Virus record (IMG/VR): IMGVR_UViG_3300010885_049871
Coordinates: 1-64,000 of that record
Length of the DNA stretch: 64,000 nucleotides
Source of the DNA: a virus
Reading direction: 5' to 3' (one strand)
Part shown: one piece after another, positions 53,674 through 61,979 of the stretch
Layout of the letters: every line of letters begins with the position of its first letter
Position numbering within the stretch: the first letter of the stretch is position 1
Position numbers and translations under genes: made by a program
Notes under the pieces: generated by a model
The model's database searches: none
Seen by the model: only the letters and a program-made list of their open reading frames with translations
What the model was told of the DNA's origin: nothing

Positions 53674-54665
53674 GAGTTTTTTTGTCCGCAAGTGTCATTG
53701 CAAATTTTTAAACGCCCGTCAGCAAATGTGGGCTTGCTCCAAGACTCTGACACATGGTTGAACCACTCAATGCATGTGGCCAAATCATGCTCATTGGCAT
53801 TGTTGTGTTCAATTAGGTCTTTGTATTGATAATTTTCAGGTTTGTTAAACTCTTTGGGGTTGTAGCCCATGTGGCAGCATGGATAAACTCCGCCAGTGCT
53901 GTCAACATACACTGAGCGCATGGCCTGAACTTCGCACACAATAGGATCATTGATTTTGCCTGTGAGCATAACAGGCATGGCAGGCCGCCGAGTCCGCCCG
54001 TCTAACAATTGAGTTAAATCAACCTTGCCAATTTTGCCCATGGTGTACACCAGTTTGCCGCGATTGTTGAACACCGGTGAATTGTTGCTGGATCGGCCTG
54101 GCTGTAGAAAAAACATTTCAAACCCCAATTGTTTACTTAATTCTTCGGCTTCTCCCAGTTGGTGTGCATTATGATCAAACTCTATCATTTTCCATACAGC
54201 TCTGCCACCGTTGTTGATTACAGTCTGTGCATTTTTAATCACAGTGGAGAACACAGTATTTTGTCTATAAATGCTGTGAGTGTCTTCAAGACCGTCGATG
54301 CAGAAAAAAATCTGTACTTGTAGTTCAGCCAGTCTGGTCCAGAACTGTTTGTCTCTTGCACCACCATTGGTGGATATATTGATACGGATATTGGGATTTT
54401 GTTCTAAGAAATATTCTATAATTGGCACAGTGTCCGGGTTCATTACAGCATCACCAAAATTAACATTGATAGACATGCCTGTTAACTGTTGTAAAAAATC
54501 TGGTTGAAATATTTGTTTGGCTTCAGCCAAGGTCATGTTGTGTTCAACATACCCTGCGTTGAATGGATATCCATGTAGATTCCGCGGACACAACGGACAA
54601 CTAGCATTGCAGTAACTAGAAATTTCCAAGTGTAGATGTCGTACATCCTCAATGCGGTAAATCAT
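53646..54665 (-). CDS. Radical SAM/SPASM protein
   Basis: 339 residues from the ATG at 54665, which overlaps the upstream stop (ATGA). A frame start at 54785 would lie deep inside the amidinotransferase gene and is rejected. The site is CNASCPLC (C19, C23, C26) near the N-terminus. The C-terminal SPASM part has VYPCCHMGYN, an intermediate Cys (LATCIEW) and LKICNDTC. This layout is the one found in enzymes acting on peptides or aminoglycosides (anSME, PqqE-type, BtrN-type). It is not N-twitch and so is a different lineage from the array on the plus strand. Confidence 0.9.
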   Translation of the reverse strand: MIYRIEDVRHLHLEISSYCNASCPLCPRNLHGYPFNAGYVEHNMTLAEAKQIFQPDFLQQLTGMSINVNFGDAVMNPDTVPIIEYFLEQNPNIRINISTNGGARDKQFWTRLAELQVQIFFCIDGLEDTHSIYRQNTVFSTVIKNAQTVINNGGRAVWKMIEFDHNAHQLGEAEELSKQLGFEMFFLQPGRSSNNSPVFNNRGKLVYTMGKIGKVDLTQLLDGRTRRPAMPVMLTGKINDPIVCEVQAMRSVYVDSTGGVYPCCHMGYNPKEFNKPENYQYKDLIEHNNANEHDLATCIEWFNHVSESWSKPTFADGRLKICNDTCGQKNSQNSIVSLM

Positions 54666-55681
54666 AGATAACTTTCTAATCCACCTTTTCTTGTTAGATC
54701 TTGTGTGCAACAGCTGATACCGCCGTCCCAGAAATAACTGTGCCTTAGTTCGCTGATGATGGGATTGATCTTGTGTTTTTTGCAAAAATCAAAAACATCT
54801 CTGTTGTATGCACTAAAAATAACATTTTGTTCGTCCAACACCAAACAGTTGACATCAAACACTGTTTCGGCAACAAAACCAGTCCATTTGTTCAAGTAAG
54901 TGTTTACAAAGTCTGTAAACTCTGCTGTGGGTGTCTGTCCTTGCACATACCATGCACCCGGGCTTTGTTCGTATTTGAATTTGCCTATTTCCATTGCAGC
55001 CCAGATGCTGCTATCCCAAATTTTTAGCACTTCCCACCCAGGAAAGTCTGTGGCAAGATGTAGCTGTGCATCATGCTTACTGGATAAGATCACACCAGGT
55101 TTGAGAATAGCAAACACTGCATCTCCGTGTCCGTCTGTGATGGCTTCATGTATGCGATACTCCGGGCCAAGACAATTGTCAACAATCCATCGTGTTTGTT
55201 CAGGTTTTAAGTAATCACTATTGTCAAAGAACACATCACGGCCCACACGCACAATACAACTAGCGCTTGCGCCGTTCAATATACAATCTGGATTCCAATC
55301 TTTTCCATGCGGGTTAACAACTTGATCAGCATACTCTGCACAAATGTCGTCTAGTTCTTGTATTGGTAAAACACGCAATAGCTTTTGACCAAGACTAATT
55401 TGCCAGTCTCTGGGTGTCAACGGCGGCAACGGTGCACCTTCGCCGTCGGACTGTTGTTGTTGGAATTCGTGTATATCTGGAAGATTTGGCCTTCTGACAC
55501 GAGCACCAAATGTTTCGATTGTCTTTTGTAGGTTGTTTAAATCTTCTTCGGTTTCACTTAGAATTTGTTGTAGTTGATTGCGCACCTGTGGATCTTCAAT
55601 GAAGTCAAAGTAGTCTGGGCTGTATGCACGACCTACAATAACTTCTTCTAAGGGCTGCCAACTGGTATAGGAATTAATCAT
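54662..55681 (-). CDS. Amidinotransferase (glycine/inosamine amidinotransferase family)
   Basis: 339 residues. The N-terminus TSWQPLEEVIVGRAYSPDYF is characteristic of the family that includes GATM and streptomycin StrB1, which move an amidino group from Arg to an amine. The His motif appears as TDGHGDAVFAILKPG, and the nucleophilic Cys in GGISCCTQDLTRKG. The Asp that normally precedes the IxRxGRD strand seems to be Cys in ASASCIVRVGRD, judged by aligning this strand with human GATM from memory. The enzyme may still be active or may act as a hydrolase. Coupled to the SPASM gene that follows. Confidence 0.8.
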   Translation of the reverse strand: MINSYTSWQPLEEVIVGRAYSPDYFDFIEDPQVRNQLQQILSETEEDLNNLQKTIETFGARVRRPNLPDIHEFQQQQSDGEGAPLPPLTPRDWQISLGQKLLRVLPIQELDDICAEYADQVVNPHGKDWNPDCILNGASASCIVRVGRDVFFDNSDYLKPEQTRWIVDNCLGPEYRIHEAITDGHGDAVFAILKPGVILSSKHDAQLHLATDFPGWEVLKIWDSSIWAAMEIGKFKYEQSPGAWYVQGQTPTAEFTDFVNTYLNKWTGFVAETVFDVNCLVLDEQNVIFSAYNRDVFDFCKKHKINPIISELRHSYFWDGGISCCTQDLTRKGGLESYL

Positions 55682-55694
55682 ATTTTATTTAATG

Positions 55695-56477
55695 TTAGTT
55701 AAGTACGACAAGATTATTTTTAGTCAAATAAGGTAAGAGCACATCACGTGTCCAGTTGAAATGAGCGTCAGGCGAAGGGTGATGATCGTGTGGTATACGC
55801 ATCTTATTTATAGAGGCATACTCTCCTAATGTTAATAGATTTGCCATTAATTGTTGATACCTTATACCCAACTTAGGATCAGTTAATATACGTTTATCTA
55901 CAGTAGAATCCCATTCTAAGAATACAAATTTAAAATTTAAATTAGCAAGATAGTTGGCCAGCGATATTATTTTTATAAAAGAATCAAATACTTGTGCGTT
56001 AGAATCAATTAACGTAAGATATTGTTGGCATAATAATGTTACATTTTTGTCAGGCTGCTGCCCACTCCAAGTCTTCAAATCAGATTTCATTGACCCAATT
56101 CGTAATGAAGATAATTGATTATTATATAGATGGGTCTCCATGTTACTCCATGATTTAACTACATCGACACTAGCTGTGATATCGACTCTTTCGAGCCCGG
56201 ACCACATAATAATCACAAGTGTGTTATCCGGGGATATAGTTGCATTAGTTTCTATTTCGTTGATGATACTATTAAATGTATGATTACATCCTGAACCTGG
56301 TTGACTACAGTCTAATACAGTATCAAACTGAGCAAGATCTCTAAGATAATAAGGCCAGGTGCATAAGTGTTCTTCTGAATTATTCCAAGTATAGCTACAT
56401 CCACTTACTAATAAATTTGTGTAAGGTGTTTGGTAAATTGGTGAAAACACGCGGGCAAGGTCTCGTTGTTTAGACAT
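55695..56477 (-). CDS. SGNH-like protein, second copy
   Basis: 260 residues. LLVSGCSYTWN (Ser28 as the likely nucleophile) and the C-terminal IPHDHHPSPDAHFNW block echo the SGNH-like protein at 41358-42062 (GDSW; HEHPTP). TLVIIMWSGLERVDI lies between. The fold is probably SGNH hydrolase/acyltransferase; activity is untested. AT-rich in comparison with its neighbours. Its start overlaps the previous gene by 8 nt. Confidence 0.5.
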   Translation of the reverse strand: MSKQRDLARVFSPIYQTPYTNLLVSGCSYTWNNSEEHLCTWPYYLRDLAQFDTVLDCSQPGSGCNHTFNSIINEIETNATISPDNTLVIIMWSGLERVDITASVDVVKSWSNMETHLYNNQLSSLRIGSMKSDLKTWSGQQPDKNVTLLCQQYLTLIDSNAQVFDSFIKIISLANYLANLNFKFVFLEWDSTVDKRILTDPKLGIRYQQLMANLLTLGEYASINKMRIPHDHHPSPDAHFNWTRDVLLPYLTKNNLVVLN

Positions 56478-57663
56478 TGTATATTCTTTCTAATAGAGTA
56501 TTTAATCTGCCAGATTTTGTACTGCAAAATAACTGTTGATTGTATTCAATGTCACTGCGGCAACTTTCAAACCATGTGTGCAAGTCTTGTGACTTTATGT
56601 GTGCAATTGCCGATCGAACAGCAATCCAGCGTTCAGTATTGTTTTGTATGCTATCGTAACTGTTGTCTATAGCATGATCAAATGTACGATAACCCATCTT
56701 TCTCAGTGCGGCCAATGAACCCGGGCAACCTATTATAACAAAAGGCTGTCCGTGTTTGATTGCCTTGAATGTTTTTTCAGTTAAGAATGCGCCACCAGAT
56801 CCGTCAGCATCAAAGTGAGTTTCTAGCACTATGTTACAGTAACTTTCTGCGTGGTGATCAATTTCAATTATATGATGATCGTTATGTTGTGATGCAGTTT
56901 TTGCATCACAAGTGTATGGACCATTGGATAAAAATTCTGTGATGTCTGAACGAATACCCAAGGTATCTACTTCAATGGGATTGTCTGTTTCGGATTCATC
57001 CAATGCTATGTCAGTTCCGTAACTCCAGTAGCTATTTTCTAATAGTCCTGCACGATGTAAGTCGGTCATCACAGTGGCTCGCCACCATTTGTGTGTTCTG
57101 CTGAGCACAGTAAAATTGTGTGTTCGACGTTTGGAATGTATAGGGGTTGGAGCAATTTGGCGATTGCGATGCCAGTACAGCAGTTCGTGATCAGAAAAGT
57201 ACACAAAATTTTTGATCTTGTCGGCTGCTGTGTTACCACTGATAAACCGGTAGCAGGTTGACGGCAATTGATGATGTTGACACAGGTCATCCAACCGCTG
57301 TTTGATATGATACGGATTGTCGCCTTCGTGATAGTAGAACAACACAGTCAGTTGTTCCTGCTGCAATTGCTGACGAGTTGTGGTCGACATCAATGCAAAG
57401 TAATCAACATCAAAATTAAAAAAACCTATGCCTACCGTGTAGTATGGAATGGTAGTATTGTCGACAGTGTTGAACTCGCACAAGTTATAGTCAATGCCAT
57501 GCGTATTAAAATGTTCGTACAGTTCAACCGGTACAGTGTTGGGCCACTGTTGAACAAATTGTCTCCAGGCAGCAGTATAAGGTTCAGCTGACCATTTTGC
57601 TAATTCTGGATATGCTTTGTGTTTGACAACACGGCTGGCTACAAAATTATTTGAGTAACCCAT
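56470..57663 (-). CDS. Exostosin/GT47-like glycosyltransferase paralogue 3
   Basis: 397 residues. The shared C-terminal motif reads TEKTFKAIKHGQPFVIIGC with KMGYRTFDHAIDNSYD. The N-terminal half is rich in His and Asp and is unlike the other copies (CNIVLETHFDADGSGG precedes the motif). It overlaps genes on both sides, so the minus-strand group 58738 to 53646 is one operon. Confidence 0.55.
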   Translation of the reverse strand: MGYSNNFVASRVVKHKAYPELAKWSAEPYTAAWRQFVQQWPNTVPVELYEHFNTHGIDYNLCEFNTVDNTTIPYYTVGIGFFNFDVDYFALMSTTTRQQLQQEQLTVLFYYHEGDNPYHIKQRLDDLCQHHQLPSTCYRFISGNTAADKIKNFVYFSDHELLYWHRNRQIAPTPIHSKRRTHNFTVLSRTHKWWRATVMTDLHRAGLLENSYWSYGTDIALDESETDNPIEVDTLGIRSDITEFLSNGPYTCDAKTASQHNDHHIIEIDHHAESYCNIVLETHFDADGSGGAFLTEKTFKAIKHGQPFVIIGCPGSLAALRKMGYRTFDHAIDNSYDSIQNNTERWIAVRSAIAHIKSQDLHTWFESCRSDIEYNQQLFCSTKSGRLNTLLERIYNV

Positions 57664-58738
57664 CCAGCATTCCAGTTAATTCTGCCCACAACACATGTGA
57701 CAACCCGCCACGATAAAAATGTTGAAAATTGTGTTCCACTATGGGTATGCATGCACGGTGTATTTGTTGCCGTTCTTGATGGCTAAGATTGTCTAAATCT
57801 TTTAATACCTGGGTAACTTTTTCCACTCGTAATATATCGTCAGTCTCAAGATCATAACTCTCATTAAAAATACCGTCAAATGTTTTAAATCCGTAACTGC
57901 GCATATACTCTAAACTGTGTGCTGGTGCAACCAACACAAACGGCATTTCTAAAGCAATGGCTTTGAATGTTTTTTCTGTTATGTGTGTCCTACGGCCAAA
58001 ATAAACTGTTTCAGTTGGTACATACACCAAACTATCTTGTGCTTCTGCATAGTTACCTAACCAGCAACTGGTCATTTGTTGTGATTCTTCGCCGGCAAAC
58101 AATCTTGGTAAAATTGCATCATCGAACACTTGCGAAATATCTGGATATGTGCTACAATATTTGTTAGCTACAACGCTTATGTCAACATTTTCGTATTGGC
58201 ATGTACGTGGCACACTAATATGATTATGTTCTAATCCTTGCTTGAATATGTTATACAAAAATAGTACACGATGATCACGCTTGCCGCCTACAATGCGATT
58301 GGGACTCATAAAAGTCTTTGTGGGCGCACGATCTCTTGCACGGGGAATTAAGAATGATTTATCGTAACCACGAAACCAGTCTTGGCAAGCCCAGCCATGA
58401 TAAAAGTAGTAGTGACTTTTCCACCCATATGTGGCACATAGACGTTCAACATATTCGCCATGCTCACTTACAACTACATGTCCGCGAGGCTTTGCATGGA
58501 TATCATTGTTGCGTCCAATGACATCGTCAAACAATGGCTTATATTCTTCTACCCAACAAGGTTCTTGATCGTGCATCCATACATAGTCGGTTTCTACAAT
58601 GTTCTCACTTCCCAAGTTAAATAAAGAGTCCGGGCTAGTTGAGCCAGGCGGATCACAAAAAAACAATCTCGCGCCAGGCTTATTTTTTTGCAGCCAAGGC
58701 CAAAAAGTATTATTATAAATCTCGTCTATTCTAATCAT
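57647..58738 (-). CDS. Exostosin/GT47-like glycosyltransferase paralogue 4
   Basis: 363 residues. The motif reads TEKTFKAIALEMPFVLVAP with SYGFKTFDGIFNESYD; FVYVPTETVYFGRRT-like text precedes it. VWMHDQEPCWVEEY and FYHGWACQDWFRG lie in the N-terminal half. It is first in the minus-strand operon. The ATG (58738-58736) overlaps the ATG of the divergent plus-strand gene (58737-58739), sharing the bases CATG. Confidence 0.6.
   Translation of the reverse strand: MIRIDEIYNNTFWPWLQKNKPGARLFFCDPPGSTSPDSLFNLGSENIVETDYVWMHDQEPCWVEEYKPLFDDVIGRNNDIHAKPRGHVVVSEHGEYVERLCATYGWKSHYYFYHGWACQDWFRGYDKSFLIPRARDRAPTKTFMSPNRIVGGKRDHRVLFLYNIFKQGLEHNHISVPRTCQYENVDISVVANKYCSTYPDISQVFDDAILPRLFAGEESQQMTSCWLGNYAEAQDSLVYVPTETVYFGRRTHITEKTFKAIALEMPFVLVAPAHSLEYMRSYGFKTFDGIFNESYDLETDDILRVEKVTQVLKDLDNLSHQERQQIHRACIPIVEHNFQHFYRGGLSHVLWAELTGMLDGLLK
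58714..58721 (+). promoter_or_regulatory. Possible late-type box for the repeat protein gene
   Basis: TATAAATC matches 7 of 8 late-consensus positions, 16 bp before the plus-strand ATG at 58737. It lies inside the divergent gene's first codons. Base composition here is AT-rich, so a chance match is possible. Confidence 0.35.
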
Positions 58739-61160
58739 GTTTGATGTATTTTATTCTGGAACCAAGCCCAATTTGTTTGCTCATGAACAAGCAGTAGATA
58801 CCATTGAACAGGCACAACAGCAGAGTCGTACTCGTTTCTTTTGGTTTGTAAATTACTTATCAGATTATACAGACTTTGATTTTCTTTGGGAACCTGTACC
58901 ATGGCAGAGCAAATACACGCACACATGGCCTAGCCAACATCATGCTTATTCGGGCACCTACCTTGTGCCCAAGTCAGGAGAGATCAACTACCACTTTCAT
59001 GATCAAGTTATTCCTAACCAACACATTCCTGCTAATGTTAGCACTCTGGTGGATAATGCAGAATTTGATTACTCATGGTCGCCACATCCGCATGACCCTC
59101 CTTATATCTATGTGTTTGGCAATCAATGGTGGCCTGCTGAAGTATTTCCCACTGTGCAATACACAGTGTCTGGTGCAACCGAAGTCAAGTACATGACATA
59201 TCCCACTGCAAAATTGCCCAGCAACATAATTCATTGGGTCACTACCACAGAGTTACCATTTACTTTTGATTATTCTTGGCAACCCGACCCCGGAGACGCT
59301 CCTTATATCTATGTGTTTGGCAATCAGCATTGGTCAGGAGAAATCATGCCCACAGTGGAATATCATTCGCCAGGCGCAACCGATCGCAAATATGTACATT
59401 GGCCCCGTGCTCAATTACTACCAACTTCGGCATGCTGGACTGTGCCCGAGGGACTGACCGAGGTAGACTTGACTTGGTGTCCCAACCCCGGTGACCCGCC
59501 AATGATTTATCAGTTTGGTACTCAGTGGCAACGCACCGGTGGTCCGGTCTATTCTGTAACAAGCGCAACAGAAACCAAGTATGAAATCAAGTATGTGAGT
59601 TATCCTAGAGCTACCAAAGTTGTTAGAGATCCGGACTGGACAGTGCCAGACGGTGTAGATACCAGTACATTTGATTGGACCTGGCATCCAGATGCAACTG
59701 AACCACCATATGTGTATCAATTTGGCACACAGCATCAACGCACCGGTGGCCCTTGCTACACTGTCCCGACAGCGACCGAAGTCAAGTATGTGGATCAGAT
59801 ACGCATCCAGGCAGATGCTACGACAGCAGTGATTTATGAAATTGATCACTTGGATGGTAATGCAGGACAAATACTCAACACTGTAAAACGTGTACGTTAT
59901 TTTGACAACTATCGAGATACCCTGATACGACTGGCCAAAAGCATTGGTCCAGAACATGAATGGGTGTGGGTATGCAGTAGCATTTGCGACTACGCAGGCT
60001 TTGACTTTAGCTGGCATCCAGAACAATGGCAAGCCACAATGCTGCATGTATTCAGTTCAGGCGAACAAAAATTTGGTGACACCTTCTTTATGCATGTGCC
60101 TACTTTTGCTGCCAGGGCCGAAAAGAAAGCATTACTGGAATGGTATGATGTAAATTTTGTAACCGCAGCAGTGCCACGCAGACCCATGCCTGTGATAGAA
60201 CACCACAACGATAGTCATGTTGATGCAGTTAAAAGCTCAAGCTGGTCTGGACCACTTGCAACATTTACCAACACCGACTATGTAACAGGCGATTTAGTCA
60301 CAGTACCACTATGGCGTGCAGAAACCAAAACAATTGTACCGCTGAGTCCGGGCGCTTCCAGTGTGATTGTACCCAGGACAGCAGTTGGGCACATTCAAAC
60401 ACAGTTGTATGACTATGCTTATATAGATCGAACACATCGCTTACTAAAAGACCGACCACTGGATATTGTTTTTATCAGCAACGGCGAGACAATAACCAAT
60501 GAAACATTTGCACATTTACAAAATGTCACTGGCAATTTGTTTAGAGAACAACGAATACATCATGTAAAAGGCGTCAACGGCCGTGTAGCAGCCTATCATG
60601 CTGCTGCTGAAGCCAGCAGTACTCCTTGGTTCTTTGCAGTGTTTGCCAAACTGTTTGTGGATGAAAAATTCAATTGGGACTGGCAACCCGATCGTATGCA
60701 ACAGCCCAAACATTATATTTTTCATGCATTGAATCCTGTCAATGGATTGGTATATGGTCACCAAGCAATGATTGCCTACAACCGGCAACTGGTGTTAAAC
60801 AATCCCGGGCACGGTCTAGACTTTACACTGGACGACGAACATGAAGTTGTGCCTATATTGTCTGGTACTGCTGTGTACAACATGTCACCGTGGGTGGCAT
60901 GGCGCACTGCATTCCGCGAAGCACTCAAACTAAAAATCAGTTTGCCAGATGTGGAAAATGAGTTTAGATTAACTCAGTGGTTAAGTACCAATCCCGGCAG
61001 TCAACACATTGCCAATGAAGAATGGAGTCGTTGGGGCGCAGAGGATGCGGTTGAATACTACAATGAAGTCGACGGGGATTTTGCAGCTCTTAAAAAGAGC
61101 TACGAGTGGGCGTGGCTAGCCAGTTATGCGTTTATCAAACGCAGTCTAGTACCTGATTAA
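58737..61160 (+). CDS. Repeat protein with W-x-P modules and glycosyltransferase-like C-terminus
   Basis: 807 residues. Five clear repeats of about 65 residues begin near W51, W114, W181, W247 and W316, each with W-x-P followed by an aromatic strand such as PPYIYVFGNQWW and then VxSATEVKY-like text. Two looser copies occur near 420 and 655. The C-terminal part (about 575-807) has LDIVFISNGE, NPVNGLVYGH and VAWRTAFREALKL, the last two shared with the DGD glycosyltransferase-like protein at 37935-38861. The repeats may bind carbohydrate. There is no Shine-Dalgarno before the ATG. Confidence 0.6.
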   Translation: MFDVFYSGTKPNLFAHEQAVDTIEQAQQQSRTRFFWFVNYLSDYTDFDFLWEPVPWQSKYTHTWPSQHHAYSGTYLVPKSGEINYHFHDQVIPNQHIPANVSTLVDNAEFDYSWSPHPHDPPYIYVFGNQWWPAEVFPTVQYTVSGATEVKYMTYPTAKLPSNIIHWVTTTELPFTFDYSWQPDPGDAPYIYVFGNQHWSGEIMPTVEYHSPGATDRKYVHWPRAQLLPTSACWTVPEGLTEVDLTWCPNPGDPPMIYQFGTQWQRTGGPVYSVTSATETKYEIKYVSYPRATKVVRDPDWTVPDGVDTSTFDWTWHPDATEPPYVYQFGTQHQRTGGPCYTVPTATEVKYVDQIRIQADATTAVIYEIDHLDGNAGQILNTVKRVRYFDNYRDTLIRLAKSIGPEHEWVWVCSSICDYAGFDFSWHPEQWQATMLHVFSSGEQKFGDTFFMHVPTFAARAEKKALLEWYDVNFVTAAVPRRPMPVIEHHNDSHVDAVKSSSWSGPLATFTNTDYVTGDLVTVPLWRAETKTIVPLSPGASSVIVPRTAVGHIQTQLYDYAYIDRTHRLLKDRPLDIVFISNGETITNETFAHLQNVTGNLFREQRIHHVKGVNGRVAAYHAAAEASSTPWFFAVFAKLFVDEKFNWDWQPDRMQQPKHYIFHALNPVNGLVYGHQAMIAYNRQLVLNNPGHGLDFTLDDEHEVVPILSGTAVYNMSPWVAWRTAFREALKLKISLPDVENEFRLTQWLSTNPGSQHIANEEWSRWGAEDAVEYYNEVDGDFAALKKSYEWAWLASYAFIKRSLVPD

Positions 61161-61169
61161 TGATATTAT

Positions 61170-61979
61170 CTATCTTAAAGAATTTACATGTTCTTTTATA
61201 ACATCATAGATAAGTGATGTATTAACAGGATAATCTATATTATCAAACGGTGGTCCTTGATAAAGTTTACACATCTTGGATAAATTAAAATTAATCCACC
61301 CTTGTTCAACAATTGTACAATTAATTTCTGTATCACTATTGGAAAATATATCATTGATTAAGTAATTACATTTTTTAAACGATTGCCATCCCTGATTATA
61401 TTGTATAAATGTTTTCCATAAATGATATAATGACTGATCGGGAAAAAATGCCTGACTTAAAAAGTTAGACAGATCAGTTAGTGCTATACAAAAATCGTTA
61501 AAAGAAAAAAATGCTTCAAACGGAAAGTCAAAGATCTGATTTGAAATTTTAGGAAAATCTTTATAATAAGGTACATACTCATCTTGATTATTAAACTTGC
61601 TATACCAACTATTTCGATACTCAACAGGGTTATTTCTAATAGGTTCTGAAACTGACAATAGTTGCTTTTCAAACCCAACATCGCCAGCTTTACATAGTAG
61701 ATTAGTCAACGCAATAAAAAACATATTATTGTTATTTTTTGGCATTATTATTCTAATAACAGTATCGGTGTTTTCTATTTGTTGTTGACTGGAAAAATGT
61801 CCACATTTAATTTGTCGATTATTTAAATAATTTTTGTCGGGTGCATGAGCCGAATAAGTTGGCGGTTTAAATATACTTAACTTGCTCGGAGGTGTTTGCA
61901 TAATATAAACATTACTAACATATTCTAGGAAATGCCCGTGTGTACTACCGTGGAAGTCTATTTTTATTATGTTAAGCAT
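61170..61979 (-). CDS. AT-rich gene of unknown function
   Basis: 269 residues, rich in Asn, Ile, Phe and Lys. The start FHGSTHGHFLEYVSNVYI is distinctive, with two His near Gly. KCGHFSS follows near residue 58. A sulfotransferase or other P-loop-type fold is conceivable but no Walker motif is present. Base composition is visibly lower in GC than the flanking genes, which suggests a separate origin. The start overlaps the aminotransferase stop by 13 nt, so it belongs to the same transcription unit. Confidence 0.55.
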   Translation of the reverse strand: MLNIIKIDFHGSTHGHFLEYVSNVYIMQTPPSKLSIFKPPTYSAHAPDKNYLNNRQIKCGHFSSQQQIENTDTVIRIIMPKNNNNMFFIALTNLLCKAGDVGFEKQLLSVSEPIRNNPVEYRNSWYSKFNNQDEYVPYYKDFPKISNQIFDFPFEAFFSFNDFCIALTDLSNFLSQAFFPDQSLYHLWKTFIQYNQGWQSFKKCNYLINDIFSNSDTEINCTIVEQGWINFNLSKMCKLYQGPPFDNIDYPVNTSLIYDVIKEHVNSLR

